NCBI GenBank assembly: GCA_038869515.1
Contig: JAWCQZ010000009.1
Coordinates: 1-64,000 of the forward strand
Reading direction: 5' to 3'
DNA: 64,000 bases
Origin: JAWCQZ01 sp038869515 [NCBI: Halobacteria archaeon]
GTDB taxonomy: Archaea; Halobacteriota; Syntropharchaeia; JACQPP01
Made by a program: the position numbers and the translations under genes
The notes under the pieces: model-generated
The model's database searches: none
Told to the model about the DNA's origin: nothing
What the model saw: only the letters and a program-made list of their open reading frames with translations
Shown: positions 50,303-59,530 of the stretch, one piece after another
How the letters are laid out: the number at the start of each line of letters is the position of its first letter
Position numbering within the stretch: the first letter of the stretch is position 1

Positions 50303-50518
50303 AGGAGGTCCGGTGCGACGAGGAGGGGAACCCGGTCGAAATCGTCGAGGTCTCCGAGGGGCAGGAGGTCCAACTCCACGGGGGCGGGCCGGTCCACGTC
50401 TACATTCACCTGGAGGAGGGGGGTTGAGAGACCTCAATCCCAGAAATCGGGTTCGGGGGGCCTCTGGTGGCTCGCGGCCGGGTTCGTCCTGGCCTGGATG
50501 GTGGTGAAATGGTTTTGA
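50299..50518 (+). pseudogene. Small tail-anchored protein split by a G6 frameshift
   Basis: The ATG at 50299 opens a 42-aa frame (MKEVRCDEEGNPVEIVEVSE...) ending at TGA 50425-50427, right after a run of six G at 50418-50423. Removing one G would continue into GVERPQSQKSGSGG and a perfect membrane helix LWWLAAGFVLAWMVVKWF, ending at 50518. The second frame has no start of its own. So the gene is frameshifted, slips during expression, or the run was mis-sequenced. It follows the PrsW gene with an ATGA overlap. Confidence 0.5.
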
Positions 50519-50547
50519 GCCCGGGGAGAACATCGGGAGCGCCCCCA

Positions 50548-51021
50548 ATGCGCGTCCTGGTCCTCTGCTACGGCAACTCCTGCCGCTCCCCCATGGCGGA
50601 GGCGCTGATGCGCGACTTGGCTGAAAAGCAGGGAGTCCCCATCCAGGTCTCCTCGGCGGGCATCACCAACGGCCTCGGCCGGGCCCACGAATATTCCATC
50701 CAAGCCATGCAGGACTACGGCCTCGACATCCACCGCCACCGGGCCCGGGAGGTCACGGGCGGGATGGTCCGGGCCGCCGACCTGATCCTGACCCTTGACC
50801 GGACCGTCCAGGAGGAGCTGCTCCAGAGGTTCCCGGAGGCCGAGGGCAAGTCCCACCTGATGAAGGCCTTCGCCTATGGGAACGGGGCCGAACCGGACAT
50901 CCGGGACCCCTACCCGAGCCACGATCTGGAGGTCTACCGGAAGTGCGCCGTGGAGATACGGGAAGCCACGGAGGGCGTCCTGAATCGTCTTCAGAACGGC
51001 CATGGGAGGAGGGATGCCTAA
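50548..51021 (+). CDS. Low-molecular-weight protein tyrosine phosphatase
   Basis: A 157-aa LMW-PTP/arsenate-reductase fold protein. The catalytic P-loop is CYGNSCRSPMAEAL (C7, R13), the general-acid Asp is in DIRDPYPSHD, and length and order are normal. Archaeal members dephosphorylate Tyr-P proteins; arsenate reduction would need extra cysteines not evident here. It ends inside the RNase J-like gene, so the two are cotranscribed. Confidence 0.88.
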   Translation: MRVLVLCYGNSCRSPMAEALMRDLAEKQGVPIQVSSAGITNGLGRAHEYSIQAMQDYGLDIHRHRAREVTGGMVRAADLILTLDRTVQEELLQRFPEAEGKSHLMKAFAYGNGAEPDIRDPYPSHDLEVYRKCAVEIREATEGVLNRLQNGHGRRDA

Positions 51022-52453
51022 GACCACCATCACCCTCTACGGCGGCGTCAACGAGATCGGCGGCAACAAGGTCGCCATCCGGGACCGGGACACCCAGATC
51101 ATGCTCGACTTCGGGGCGACGTTCAACCCGGTCAACTACGACAAGTACTTCGTCGAGTGGCTGGAGCCCCGGGACCGGTTCGGGCTGAAGGACTACTTCT
51201 TCTTCGACATGGTGCCCCGCATCCCGGGGCTCTACTCCCAGGAGGCCCTGGAGCGGACCGACATGAAATACACCAAGCCCCAGTTCCAGGGCGTCTTCCT
51301 CTCCCACGTCCACTTCGACCACGCCTCCCAAATCAGCTGGGTGGACCCGAAGATTCCGGTCCACGTCGGCAAGGGGACGAAACTGATTCTGGACAGCATC
51401 GAGGCGGTCGGGGGGAGCCTCGCGAGCTACGGGGAGCACGACTACACGACCTTCCGGACCGGTTCCAAGGTCAAAATCGACGACTTGGAGGTCGTGCCCA
51501 TCCACGTGGACCACTCGGTGCCGGCGGCCTACGGCTACATCGTCCACACCTCCGAGGGGCCGGTGGCCTACACGGGGGATGTGAGGCTCCACGGGCCCCA
51601 CGCCCAGATGACGCGGGATTTCATCGAGGCCGCGGCCGGGGAGACCCCCATCGCCATGGTCTGCGAGGGGACCCGGGTCGCCCCCCAGGACACGCGGCAG
51701 AACATGACCGAAGCCCAGGTGAAGGCAGGGGCGAAGGCCGCCGTCGCGAAGTGCAAGAAGCGGGTCATCACGACGTTCTACCCCCGGGACGTGGACCGGA
51801 TGCGAACCTTCTATCAGGTGGCGAAGGAGACCGGGCGGAGTTTCGTGGTCTCGGCGAAGACCGCCCACCTGCTGAAGACGCTGGCGGCCGATTCGCGGAT
51901 TGACGTGCCCGACGTTCTGGGCGACCCGGAGGTCATGGTCTACTTCAGGGAGATGGCCCGGCCCTACAAGTGGGAGACGGAACTGGCGGGCCAGGTGAAC
52001 GCCGTGGGCTCCGACTACATCCGGAAGAACCAGTCGAAGGTCGTTCTTCAACTGGGGTTCTACCAGTTCACCGAACTCATCGACATCCTCCCCGAGCCCG
52101 GGTCCCTCTTCATCCACTCCATGTCCGAGCCCTTTGAGGATGGCGATGTCGAGGAAGAGGTGAAGATGAACTGGATCAAGAGGTTCGGGCTGAACTGCAT
52201 GCAACTGCACGCCAGCGGGCACGCGGCGATGGGGGAGATTTTCGAGATGGTGGATCGAATTTGCCCCAAGACCCTCGTCCCCATTCACACGGAACACCCC
52301 ACACTGTTCAAAAAGACGGGCAAGCAGGTAGAACTCCCCGATCTCGGAAGACCGGTTGGGATTCATAGATGCCCCGGTTCCGCATCTGGACCCTCGCATG
52401 GTGCCGGAGGACGACGCGGCCACGGGACGCCGCCGCGCGGACGCGCCGGGTGA
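51014..52453 (+). CDS. RNase J-like beta-CASP metallo-beta-lactamase nuclease
   Basis: A 479-aa RNA nuclease. The metal motif is SHVHFDHAS, later ligands are in VDHSVP and YTGDVRLHG, and the beta-CASP half ends with LHASGHAAMGEI and VPIHTEHP. Archaeal RNase J is a 5'-3' exonuclease in mRNA decay. ATG 51014 is chosen because ggaggag is placed as a ribosome site 3-9 nt upstream; an in-frame ATG at 51002 is the alternative. The last 30 residues (SGPSHGAGGRRGHG) are a low-complexity tail not seen in the core fold. Confidence 0.9.
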   Translation: MPKTTITLYGGVNEIGGNKVAIRDRDTQIMLDFGATFNPVNYDKYFVEWLEPRDRFGLKDYFFFDMVPRIPGLYSQEALERTDMKYTKPQFQGVFLSHVHFDHASQISWVDPKIPVHVGKGTKLILDSIEAVGGSLASYGEHDYTTFRTGSKVKIDDLEVVPIHVDHSVPAAYGYIVHTSEGPVAYTGDVRLHGPHAQMTRDFIEAAAGETPIAMVCEGTRVAPQDTRQNMTEAQVKAGAKAAVAKCKKRVITTFYPRDVDRMRTFYQVAKETGRSFVVSAKTAHLLKTLAADSRIDVPDVLGDPEVMVYFREMARPYKWETELAGQVNAVGSDYIRKNQSKVVLQLGFYQFTELIDILPEPGSLFIHSMSEPFEDGDVEEEVKMNWIKRFGLNCMQLHASGHAAMGEIFEMVDRICPKTLVPIHTEHPTLFKKTGKQVELPDLGRPVGIHRCPGSASGPSHGAGGRRGHGTPPRGRAG

Positions 52454-52579
52454 GGGGCCCTCGGACCTCCTTGGATGGCGTGGGCACGGCTGCTCTTGCC
52501 GGATTCCGGGGCAGCGTTAAAGGTTTGTCGGCTGCGGTCAGACCGCTACATTTTTCCCACCCCCGTGCCTCTGCCGCCG

Positions 52580-53344
52580 ATGGTCAAAGTCACACTCGTG
52601 GACCACATGGGCTCCCCGAAACTTGTCTTCGACTACCTGAAGTATCTCACATGGCCCGGAGACCTGGAGAAGATGCTGGGCCGCCTCCCCACTGTGGACG
52701 AGATGATGGAGCTGGTGATTGACCGGCAATACACCCCGGTCCTGGAGCACATCGCCTACACCTTCCTCCTGGAGGACATGTCCATGGTCGTCAGCCGCGA
52801 GTTCCTCGAGCACCGCCTCTCATCCCACATGGGCCGCTCCAGCCGGGGGTTCATGAAATCGTGGAAGCCGACCTACGTCACCCCGGAGCCCATCAAGAAG
52901 AACAAGGAGGCGGCGAAGGCCTTCCAGGACATCGTCGAAACCGCCGTGGAGGGCTACGGGAGGCTGAAGAAACTGGGGATAAAGCAGGACGACGCCCGCT
53001 TCGCGCTCCCCCTCGCCTCCCACTGCGCCTACCTCTGGACCGTCAACGCCAACTCCCTCATGAACTACTTCGGCCTCCGCCTCTGCCCCCGGGCCTACCG
53101 GGAGATCCAGCAGATGGCCCAGCAGATGTACAACGAGGTCCACAAGTTGCACCCCGAACTCTGGAAGCACGTGGGGTGCCGCGGAGTCCAGCACCGCCTC
53201 TGCCCCGAGAACGAGGCGCGCGACCTGTCGGCCCCCAACTGCCCTTTCCGGGAGAGGGGGAGCGCGAACTACATCCCGACGAAGGACGCGGTGGGGGAGC
53301 CCATCCCGCCGCGGCGGCAGTGGGTGGCGGTGAAGTGGGAATAG
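52580..53344 (+). CDS. thyX: Flavin-dependent thymidylate synthase
   Basis: Makes dTMP from dUMP with FAD and methylene-tetrahydrofolate. The 254-aa protein has the ThyX motif as EHRLSSHMGRSSRG (canonical RHRx7S, so the first Arg is Glu here) and the C-terminal half expected for the family (LWTVNANSLMNYFGLRLCPR). The start is fixed by a tacattttt box about 28 nt before ATG 52580. The replaced Arg is notable because it normally lies in the active-site loop. Confidence 0.87.
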   Translation: MVKVTLVDHMGSPKLVFDYLKYLTWPGDLEKMLGRLPTVDEMMELVIDRQYTPVLEHIAYTFLLEDMSMVVSREFLEHRLSSHMGRSSRGFMKSWKPTYVTPEPIKKNKEAAKAFQDIVETAVEGYGRLKKLGIKQDDARFALPLASHCAYLWTVNANSLMNYFGLRLCPRAYREIQQMAQQMYNEVHKLHPELWKHVGCRGVQHRLCPENEARDLSAPNCPFRERGSANYIPTKDAVGEPIPPRRQWVAVKWE

Positions 53345-53374
53345 CGGCAGTACCCCATCCGGAAAGGTAGTTCG

Positions 53375-53399
53375 GGGTCCCTCGCCGGGCCGCGGGCGT
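53375..53399 (+). repeat. Head of dispersed GC-rich intergenic element
   Basis: GGGTCCCTCGCCGGGCCGCG aligns with the heads at 9814 and 14652 with a few mismatches. The rest of the element is missing, so this looks like a solo or truncated copy in the 102-nt gap between convergent thyX and AAA genes. Confidence 0.5.
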
Positions 53400-53446
53400 T
53401 CGAATCATGAAAGTGGAGGCGACGAGTTCGCCGATTCCTGAGCGCC

Positions 53447-54808
53447 TCAACTGATTTCCGCCCCGCCCCTTCCCCGCACCATCCGCTCGACCCTCTCCCG
53501 CGCCTTGCGGAAGTCATCCTCCGTGAGAACGGGTCTCTTCCCGCCACCCTTTCCGGCCCGCCCCAGCGCCTCCAGCACCGCCGTGTGGACCAGTTCGGCG
53601 ATGTGGGCCCCCGTGTAGGGAACCTCCTCGATGGAGCGGGCGAGGTCGGCCGGGGCGATTCCCGGGGCCAGTTTGTAGCCCCGGAGGTGGATGTCGAACA
53701 CCCGGGTCCGCCACTCCGTCCCGAAGTCGCTCCGGTTGCGAGGGTCGAAGACCAGCCTCCGGTCGACCCGCCCCGGGCGGTCGAGGAGGGCCAACTCCAC
53801 CATGTCGGGGGTGTTGGTGGTGGCGAGGAGGAAGACATGGCCCCGGTGCTGGGGGCTGTCGAGGTAGAGGAGGAGTTCCGAGAGAGGGGTGTTCACGAGG
53901 TTGTAGCGCGCTTTGCTCGGCGCGAGGTTCTCGATGTCCTCGACGTAGAGCACCGCCGGCTCCAGGGCCCGGGCGACGTCGAAGATGTAGCCCCAGCCGA
54001 GACGCTCCGCGTCGGAGGGGAGGACCTTGAGGAAAGTCGCCCTGCCACGCACCTTCCGGGCGATGATGGCCGCGAGGAGGCTCTTGCCCATCCCCCGCTC
54101 CCCCTCCAGCAGGAGCCCCCGGGGGCGCCCGAGGCCGGCGGCGTCGAGCCGCGGGCCGTGGAGGAGGGGCCAGAAGAGGTTCTCCTCGACCTCCCGGGCG
54201 AAGTGGGCGGGGACCGCGACGTCCCCCCAGTCCACGTCGGGGACCTCCTCCGGGTCGCCGTAGATGTTGATGGCCCGGCCCCGGAGCGGGTTCCGCTCGT
54301 AGACCTCGCGGTCCACGAGCTCGAAGAGGGCGGACGCCCGGGAGCGGTCGCCCCGCCGGGTGTAGACCGAGACCCGGGTGTAGATGGAGTCCTCGCCCTC
54401 CTCCGGGGGGCGGCCCGGACCGGAGGGGCGCAGGGGCGCGCTCTCCACCACAGCGCGGACCCGGCGGCGCGGGAGGTGGAACTCGCCCCCGAAGATGACG
54501 TTGCCGAAGACCTCCTTGGAGCCGTGGAGGTAGGTGGGGGGCGAGTCCCCGGCGGAGGCCCGGGAGACGCGGCGGTCCACCCGGCGCGAGAGGTCGCGGA
54601 GGGCCCTGGCGATGGCGGCGTCGAAGCAGATTGGATACTCCTTGTAGGTCCGGGCGGAGGCGGCGAGCGTCCGGACGCCGAGGGTGGTCCGGATGAGGCT
54701 GTTGCGGGACTCCTCCTCGGGCGACTCGGCGTCGCGCTCTCCCCTCCGCTCCGGGGGCCGCTCCCGGCCTTCGGGGCCGGTGAAAGAGGGGGCCGCTTGC
54801 CGCTTCAT
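53447..54808 (-). CDS. AAA+ ATPase with unknown N-terminal domain
   Basis: A 453-aa protein. Residues 1-210 are a variable region (Arg/Glu-rich start, then FGNVIFGGEFHLPRRRVR). The AAA module follows: Walker A GERGMGKS (236-243), Walker B AVLYVEDIE (285-293), sensor 1 LLATTN, and the arginine finger context LLDRPGRVDRRLVF, plus a lid. It is probably an ATP-driven remodeller; the substrate is unknown. A tgttataag box lies about 30 nt upstream. Confidence 0.82.
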   Translation of the reverse strand: MKRQAAPSFTGPEGRERPPERRGERDAESPEEESRNSLIRTTLGVRTLAASARTYKEYPICFDAAIARALRDLSRRVDRRVSRASAGDSPPTYLHGSKEVFGNVIFGGEFHLPRRRVRAVVESAPLRPSGPGRPPEEGEDSIYTRVSVYTRRGDRSRASALFELVDREVYERNPLRGRAINIYGDPEEVPDVDWGDVAVPAHFAREVEENLFWPLLHGPRLDAAGLGRPRGLLLEGERGMGKSLLAAIIARKVRGRATFLKVLPSDAERLGWGYIFDVARALEPAVLYVEDIENLAPSKARYNLVNTPLSELLLYLDSPQHRGHVFLLATTNTPDMVELALLDRPGRVDRRLVFDPRNRSDFGTEWRTRVFDIHLRGYKLAPGIAPADLARSIEEVPYTGAHIAELVHTAVLEALGRAGKGGGKRPVLTEDDFRKARERVERMVRGRGGAEIS

Positions 54809-54954
54809 CTCGATAGATTCAACGGGAGCCGGGGCTTATAACATTCCCTGTCGGATGTCAGGACTTGTGAATGGGGCACCTTCTCCCAGATTTGCAGAAA
54901 CGGCATTTTTCGGGAGGCGGAGCGGAGGGCAGCGAGCGGACCATGTGGCCGTAT

Positions 54955-55677
54955 TTACGGCGCGGCACGGGACCGCCCCTCCCGCCTCAATCTCCACCAG
55001 AGGGCGACGACGCTCCTGGCCAGTCCGAGGATGTCCCGCCCCAGCCGGACCTTGGTCCGCCTTTGCTCCCGCCACCGGACGGGAATCTCGACCACCTTCA
55101 TCCCCGCCCTCTGCGCGAGGACGAGGGTCTCGGTGTCCCAGAACCAGCCGTCCGAGCGGACGCGCCCGAGGAGCGGGAGGAGGCTCTCGCGGCGGAACGC
55201 CTTGAAGCCGCACTGGTGGTCGCGGACCCCCGAGCCGAGCCACAGCCGGACCCAGCCGTTGTAGGCGCCCGAGAGGAAGCTCCGCTTTGGCGAGCGCTCG
55301 GCCGCGGAGCCGGGGACCCTCCGGGAGCCGGTGGCGGCGTCGGCCCCGTCGCGGACCGCCCCGACCAGAGCCGGCAGGTGGGCGACGTCCGTGGCGAGGT
55401 CCACATCCATGTAGGCCAAAATCCCGCCCCGGCTCTCCGCGAAGGCCCGGCGCAGAGCCCCGCCCCGGCCCAGCCGCCGGTCGCTGTGGAGGTGGCGCAC
55501 ATCGGGGAACCTCTCCGCGAGGTCGGCGGCCGCGCGGTCGGTCCCGTCGGTGGAGCCGTCCTCCGCAAGGATGATCTCGAAGGAGCCGAGGGGCGCGAGG
55601 GCGGAGCGGGCCGCCTCCACCGCGCGCGGGAGGCCGGCAGCCTCGTTGTAGGCGGGGATGACGAGGGAGATGTCCAC
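54955..55677 (-). CDS. Family 2 glycosyltransferase (dolichol-phosphate sugar synthase type)
   Basis: A 240-aa GT-A enzyme: SLVIPAYNEAAGL at the start, EDGSTDGTD, the metal motif AYMDVDLATD and GFKAFRRE. It resembles dolichyl-phosphate mannose or glucose synthases without a membrane domain. Such enzymes supply the lipid-linked sugar that GT-C transferases like those at 56558 and 58262 use. The GTG start at 55677 begins exactly at the fold's first strand. Confidence 0.85.
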   Translation of the reverse strand: MDISLVIPAYNEAAGLPRAVEAARSALAPLGSFEIILAEDGSTDGTDRAAADLAERFPDVRHLHSDRRLGRGGALRRAFAESRGGILAYMDVDLATDVAHLPALVGAVRDGADAATGSRRVPGSAAERSPKRSFLSGAYNGWVRLWLGSGVRDHQCGFKAFRRESLLPLLGRVRSDGWFWDTETLVLAQRAGMKVVEIPVRWREQRRTKVRLGRDILGLARSVVALWWRLRREGRSRAAP

Positions 55678-55763
55678 GGGAGCCACAGCGGGGATGCTCG
55701 GGAAGCGATTTTCAACCTTTCCCGCAGGACAAGTGATAAGGGGGGCCGCCGCCAACGGTCCCC

Positions 55764-56561
55764 GTGGCGCAGGAATCGGAGTGGGCGGAGGTGGAGAGCT
55801 ACGACCTCCCCGGATCCAGGGTCTCGGTCGTCATCCGCCGCTCCCCCGACGGCGTCGCGGGGCTCTACGAGATGCTCGGTGGAGGGTTCCTCCCGAACCA
55901 GGTGGTCGCCGTCGTGGGCCCCCCGGGGGGCGGGAAGACCATCGCCATGCTCCAGTTCCTCCACGCCAACGCGAGTCTCGGCCGGAAGTGTTTGCTGGTC
56001 AGCGCCGCGGACGAGGAGGAGTCCATCGTCACCTACAGCCAGACCTTCGGCCTGGACTTCCAGCCCTTCCTCCAGAGCGGCCAGATGCGCATCGTCACCG
56101 TGCGGATGATGGACGCGGGCTCGGGCCTCCCCACGAACATCCTGGAGCGGCTCCCGGGACTCATCTCCCAGTCAGGGGCGGAGGTCATCGGGATCGACTC
56201 CATCACCGAGTTCCAGGACATGTGCGACAGCGACATGGAGCGGAAGGGGCGGACCATCGACCTCCGGTGGCAAATCAAGGCCACGGGGGCGACCGCCCTC
56301 ATCATCGCCGAGGCGGGGGGGCCGCCGGGCATCTCGAAATACGGCATCATCGAGTACGTCGCGGACGGGGTCGTCCTCCAGAGCCGCCTCACCAGCGAGG
56401 ACGGCAGCGAGACCCTCCATGTCGTCCAGGTCCTCAAAATGCGGTGGCTCAACCACCCGAAGGAGATCCGCGCCTACCGGGTCACAGCGCGGGGGCTCGA
56501 AGTCCTCTCGCCGCTCTACACGGCACTCGCGTCGAGCGGGAAGAAGAGGAAGGACTCCTAG
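55764..56561 (+). CDS. KaiC-like RecA-family ATPase
   Basis: A 265-aa single KaiC domain with intact Walker A VGPPGGGKT (51-59), the following strand KCLLVSAADEEES, and Walker B AEVIGIDSITEF. The C-terminus is basic (GKKRKDS). The start is GTG 55764. It sits inside the glycosylation cluster, but shares no operon with it: it is divergent from the GT2 gene and overlaps the convergent PMT gene by 4 nt. Role unknown. Confidence 0.83.
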   Translation: MAQESEWAEVESYDLPGSRVSVVIRRSPDGVAGLYEMLGGGFLPNQVVAVVGPPGGGKTIAMLQFLHANASLGRKCLLVSAADEEESIVTYSQTFGLDFQPFLQSGQMRIVTVRMMDAGSGLPTNILERLPGLISQSGAEVIGIDSITEFQDMCDSDMERKGRTIDLRWQIKATGATALIIAEAGGPPGISKYGIIEYVADGVVLQSRLTSEDGSETLHVVQVLKMRWLNHPKEIRAYRVTARGLEVLSPLYTALASSGKKRKDS

Positions 56562-58258
56562 AAGTCCCACGACGCGGGCTGCCCGTGGTTTTTGCCCCAC
56601 CATAGGGGGAAACCGAACCGAATCCAGCGCAGCGCTTCCTTGTAGGCGGAATCGGTCGGAGTGCCCGAAATCACCGGATAGAACAGGGCGAAAAGGAGGG
56701 CCGCCGCCCCGATGAGGCCCGCCGCCAGCCAGAGCCCCCGCTTCGGGTCCCTCGCCCACTCCCGCTCCACCCCCCACGCGCATCCGAGGGCGAGGATGGC
56801 GACGTTCGGGAAGTAGTGGTAGATGAAGAGCACCCGGCCGATGGGGGCGAAGGCGGCCCACTGGATTGCCCAGACTGCGACGATGAAGAGCGCGGCGCGC
56901 TCCTGGCGGACCCGGGGCAGGGCGAGGAGCACGAAGAGCAGCCCGGCCCACCAGACGGCCGGGTTCCCCATCGAGACGATGGTCGAGACCTGGCTCCCGA
57001 AGGTCTCCCCGTGCATCCAGAGGGGGTGGAGCAGGAGGGGCCACGACCACCAGGGCGAGCCGTAGGGGTGGGGGGCCTCCAGGGTGGCGTGGTAGGCGAA
57101 GATGGAGCGGGGGCCGCAGCACTGCTCCGAGAGGACCTCGCCGAGACCGAGGCCCGAGGCGTAGTAGGGCGCGTAGGCGGAGAGGTAAATCGCGCCGGCG
57201 ACGGCGACGCCCGCGGCGAATGGGCGGAGGGAGGCGCGGAAGAGGTCCCGCTCCCGCCAGACCCGCGCCAGGGCGAGGAGGAGGAGCGCGGCCAGGGAGT
57301 TGACGGCGACGACCTTCACGGAGAGCGCGAGGCCGAAGAGGGCGAGGGCGAGGAAGAGGGGGTGCTTCCAAATCGCCGCCTCCTTTCGAACCAGTTTCTC
57401 GCGGGGCGCCATCCACCACGCCGCGAAGAACGCCCACATCCCCGTCAGGAAGAGGAAGAGGAAGATCTCCCCGGTCGCGATGCGCGCCTGGGCGAAGTGC
57501 ATGAAGTCGAAAGTGACGAGCGCGGCCGAGACGATGCCCGCCCTCCGGTTCCCCAGGAGGTTGCGCCCGAGGAGGTAGGCGGCGGGGATGGCCGCGGCGC
57601 CGGCGAGGACCCCCAGGAGCCTCCACCCGAAGGGGCCGTTGCCCGCGACGAGTATCGAGAGGGCCACCAGATCCTTGGCCAGCGGCGGGTGGGTCCACTC
57701 GAAGAAAGGCGGGGCCCGCCGGAGATACTCGTCGGCGGTCCGCATGAAGTATATCTCGTCGAAGTAGGCGCCGTGGAGGTAGGTCGGGGCCTCGGTCGCA
57801 AGCGCCGCCTCGTCCGACAGCCTGCCGGCTCCGGGAGGGCCCTCGACCCCCGCCACCGGGACGACCTCCAGGTCCCTCACAGCCACCACCTCCGCCACCG
57901 TCGCCCGAGACTCGGTGAAGTTCAGGCGCACGTAGCGGGTGTCGCACCGGGTCGTCGCGGAGGCCCACTGCCGGTAGTAGCCCTGCGCCGACGCGACGGA
58001 CGGGACGGACCAGGCCCCGGGCGCGCCGCACGACACTGCGGCCTTCAGGGGTTCGGGGTCGAGGACCGCCAGGAAGACCCGGTCCACCCGCTGGACGCTC
58101 CCGAGGTCGAGAACCGCCTCCCCATCTCCCGCCCACCCGCTCGACGGGAACCCGACGGCCCCGAGATTCGAGAGGCCCGCGGCCAGGAAGAGCGCGGTGA
58201 GGCCCGCGACGATGAGCCAGGGGGAGCGGGGATGAGCCAGGATTTGCCGGAGGTCCAT
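56558..58258 (-). CDS. Protein mannosyltransferase-like GT-C (GT39)
   Basis: A 566-aa multi-pass GT-C enzyme. It carries the catalytic acidic motif in the first loop (YFDEIYFMRTADEYL) and the following FFEWTHPPLAKDL typical of PMT/GT39, about ten transmembrane helices, and an inserted beta-rich segment (about 40-150) between helix 1 and the DE motif. It transfers mannose from a lipid carrier to surface proteins. It lies 3 nt after the preceding GT-C gene in a three-gene unit. Confidence 0.85.
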   Translation of the reverse strand: MDLRQILAHPRSPWLIVAGLTALFLAAGLSNLGAVGFPSSGWAGDGEAVLDLGSVQRVDRVFLAVLDPEPLKAAVSCGAPGAWSVPSVASAQGYYRQWASATTRCDTRYVRLNFTESRATVAEVVAVRDLEVVPVAGVEGPPGAGRLSDEAALATEAPTYLHGAYFDEIYFMRTADEYLRRAPPFFEWTHPPLAKDLVALSILVAGNGPFGWRLLGVLAGAAAIPAAYLLGRNLLGNRRAGIVSAALVTFDFMHFAQARIATGEIFLFLFLTGMWAFFAAWWMAPREKLVRKEAAIWKHPLFLALALFGLALSVKVVAVNSLAALLLLALARVWRERDLFRASLRPFAAGVAVAGAIYLSAYAPYYASGLGLGEVLSEQCCGPRSIFAYHATLEAPHPYGSPWWSWPLLLHPLWMHGETFGSQVSTIVSMGNPAVWWAGLLFVLLALPRVRQERAALFIVAVWAIQWAAFAPIGRVLFIYHYFPNVAILALGCAWGVEREWARDPKRGLWLAAGLIGAAALLFALFYPVISGTPTDSAYKEALRWIRFGFPLWWGKNHGQPASWDF

Positions 58259-58261
58259 GGC

Positions 58262-59530
58262 TCACCCGGCCGCCGGGGCCTTCCCCGGGTCTCCGGGCTC
58301 CCCCTTCCAGAACCGCCGGAGGACCCATGCGAACAGTCCCAGATTGAAGCCGACGACGACCGGGATGGTCCAGTCCCGGATGACGGAGGGGCCGCTGTTG
58401 AGGACGTGGAGGGCGTAGGCGAGGTTGAAGAGGTGGGAGCCGGTGAGGGCCGCGTAGAGGAGGCGGCCACGGGGCCACATCAGGGCAAGGAGCGCGAAGA
58501 CAGGGAACAGATAGCGCTCGTGGATGCGGGTCGCCACCATGAAGAAGGCGAAGACAGTGAGGAAGGCGACCTGGAGGAGCAGGAGGTCGCGGTCGGCGGC
58601 TTCCGCGTATCGGGTGTGCATTTTCCAGACCAGGAGGCCCGCGATGGCGAGGAATGCGAGCCACCCCCACGCCTGCAGGGGCAGCCCCATCGCGACGGTC
58701 TGGTCGCTCTCCCGCATCCCCGCCAGAGCCCAGAGGTTGTAGGCGTTGAGGCTCGTCTCCTTGTAGACGTCGTAGCCGCTGAAGTAGCGCTCCGCGATGA
58801 AGGCGACAGGGTTCGAGGCGCCCTGGAAGGGGGCGATGACCGCCAGCACCGCGGCCGCGGCCGCGAGGCCCGAGGTGACCGCCCGCCGGAGGCCCCCCTC
58901 CCTCAGCAGGAGGTAGGCGATGACCGGCATCACGAGGACCCCCTGGGGCTTGGTGAGGACCGCGAGGGCGAGGAGGACGCCGGAGGCCTCGAACCATCCG
59001 GGTCGCCAGCGGGCCGCGGTGCCTGGGCGACCGCGCAGGACCGCCACCAGGGCCCCCGCCATGAAGAGGGTGTAGAGAGAGTCCCACTGCCCCCACACGG
59101 CGAGGTTGAACATCGTGGCGGGGTTGAAGGCGTAGGCCGCCGCGCCCGCCAGCGCAATCCGGGAACCCTTCGGCCGCAGCCAGAGAAAGAGGAGGGCGGC
59201 GACCCCGAGGTCCACGAGGTTCTGGGGCAACTTCAGGAAGAGGGCCTCGGTGAAGTCGAAGGGGGCGGCCACCGACCCGAGGAGGCCCGCCGCGCCCTCG
59301 GCCCTCCCGATGAGGGCGAACATGTGGATGTTGAGCGGCGGGTAGTCGCTCCAGACCGCGCCGTAGAAGCCCGAGAGATTGGTGGCGGCCTCGGCGTGCC
59401 AGGCGGCGAAGGTGTCGAGGTCGGTGGCGTAGCCGGGGAGCGGGAAGAGGGCGGCGCGGAGGGCGAGGGAGGCGGAGAGGAGGACGATGAGGAGAAGCCG
59501 CTCCCGGCGGGCGGAGGGTGAAGCGCTCAT
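58262..59530 (-). CDS. GT-C membrane glycosyltransferase
   Basis: A 422-aa multi-pass protein with GT-C features: first-loop acidic motif ATDLDTFAAWH (about 37-47), WSDYPPLNIHMF, WGQWDSLYTLFM and about ten transmembrane helices. It resembles the mannosyltransferases of GT39/GT87-like groups. Its ATG overlaps the stop of the 217-aa gene upstream (4 nt) and it is followed closely by the PMT-like gene, so the three act together in surface glycosylation. Confidence 0.8.
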   Translation of the reverse strand: MSASPSARRERLLLIVLLSASLALRAALFPLPGYATDLDTFAAWHAEAATNLSGFYGAVWSDYPPLNIHMFALIGRAEGAAGLLGSVAAPFDFTEALFLKLPQNLVDLGVAALLFLWLRPKGSRIALAGAAAYAFNPATMFNLAVWGQWDSLYTLFMAGALVAVLRGRPGTAARWRPGWFEASGVLLALAVLTKPQGVLVMPVIAYLLLREGGLRRAVTSGLAAAAAVLAVIAPFQGASNPVAFIAERYFSGYDVYKETSLNAYNLWALAGMRESDQTVAMGLPLQAWGWLAFLAIAGLLVWKMHTRYAEAADRDLLLLQVAFLTVFAFFMVATRIHERYLFPVFALLALMWPRGRLLYAALTGSHLFNLAYALHVLNSGPSVIRDWTIPVVVGFNLGLFAWVLRRFWKGEPGDPGKAPAAG

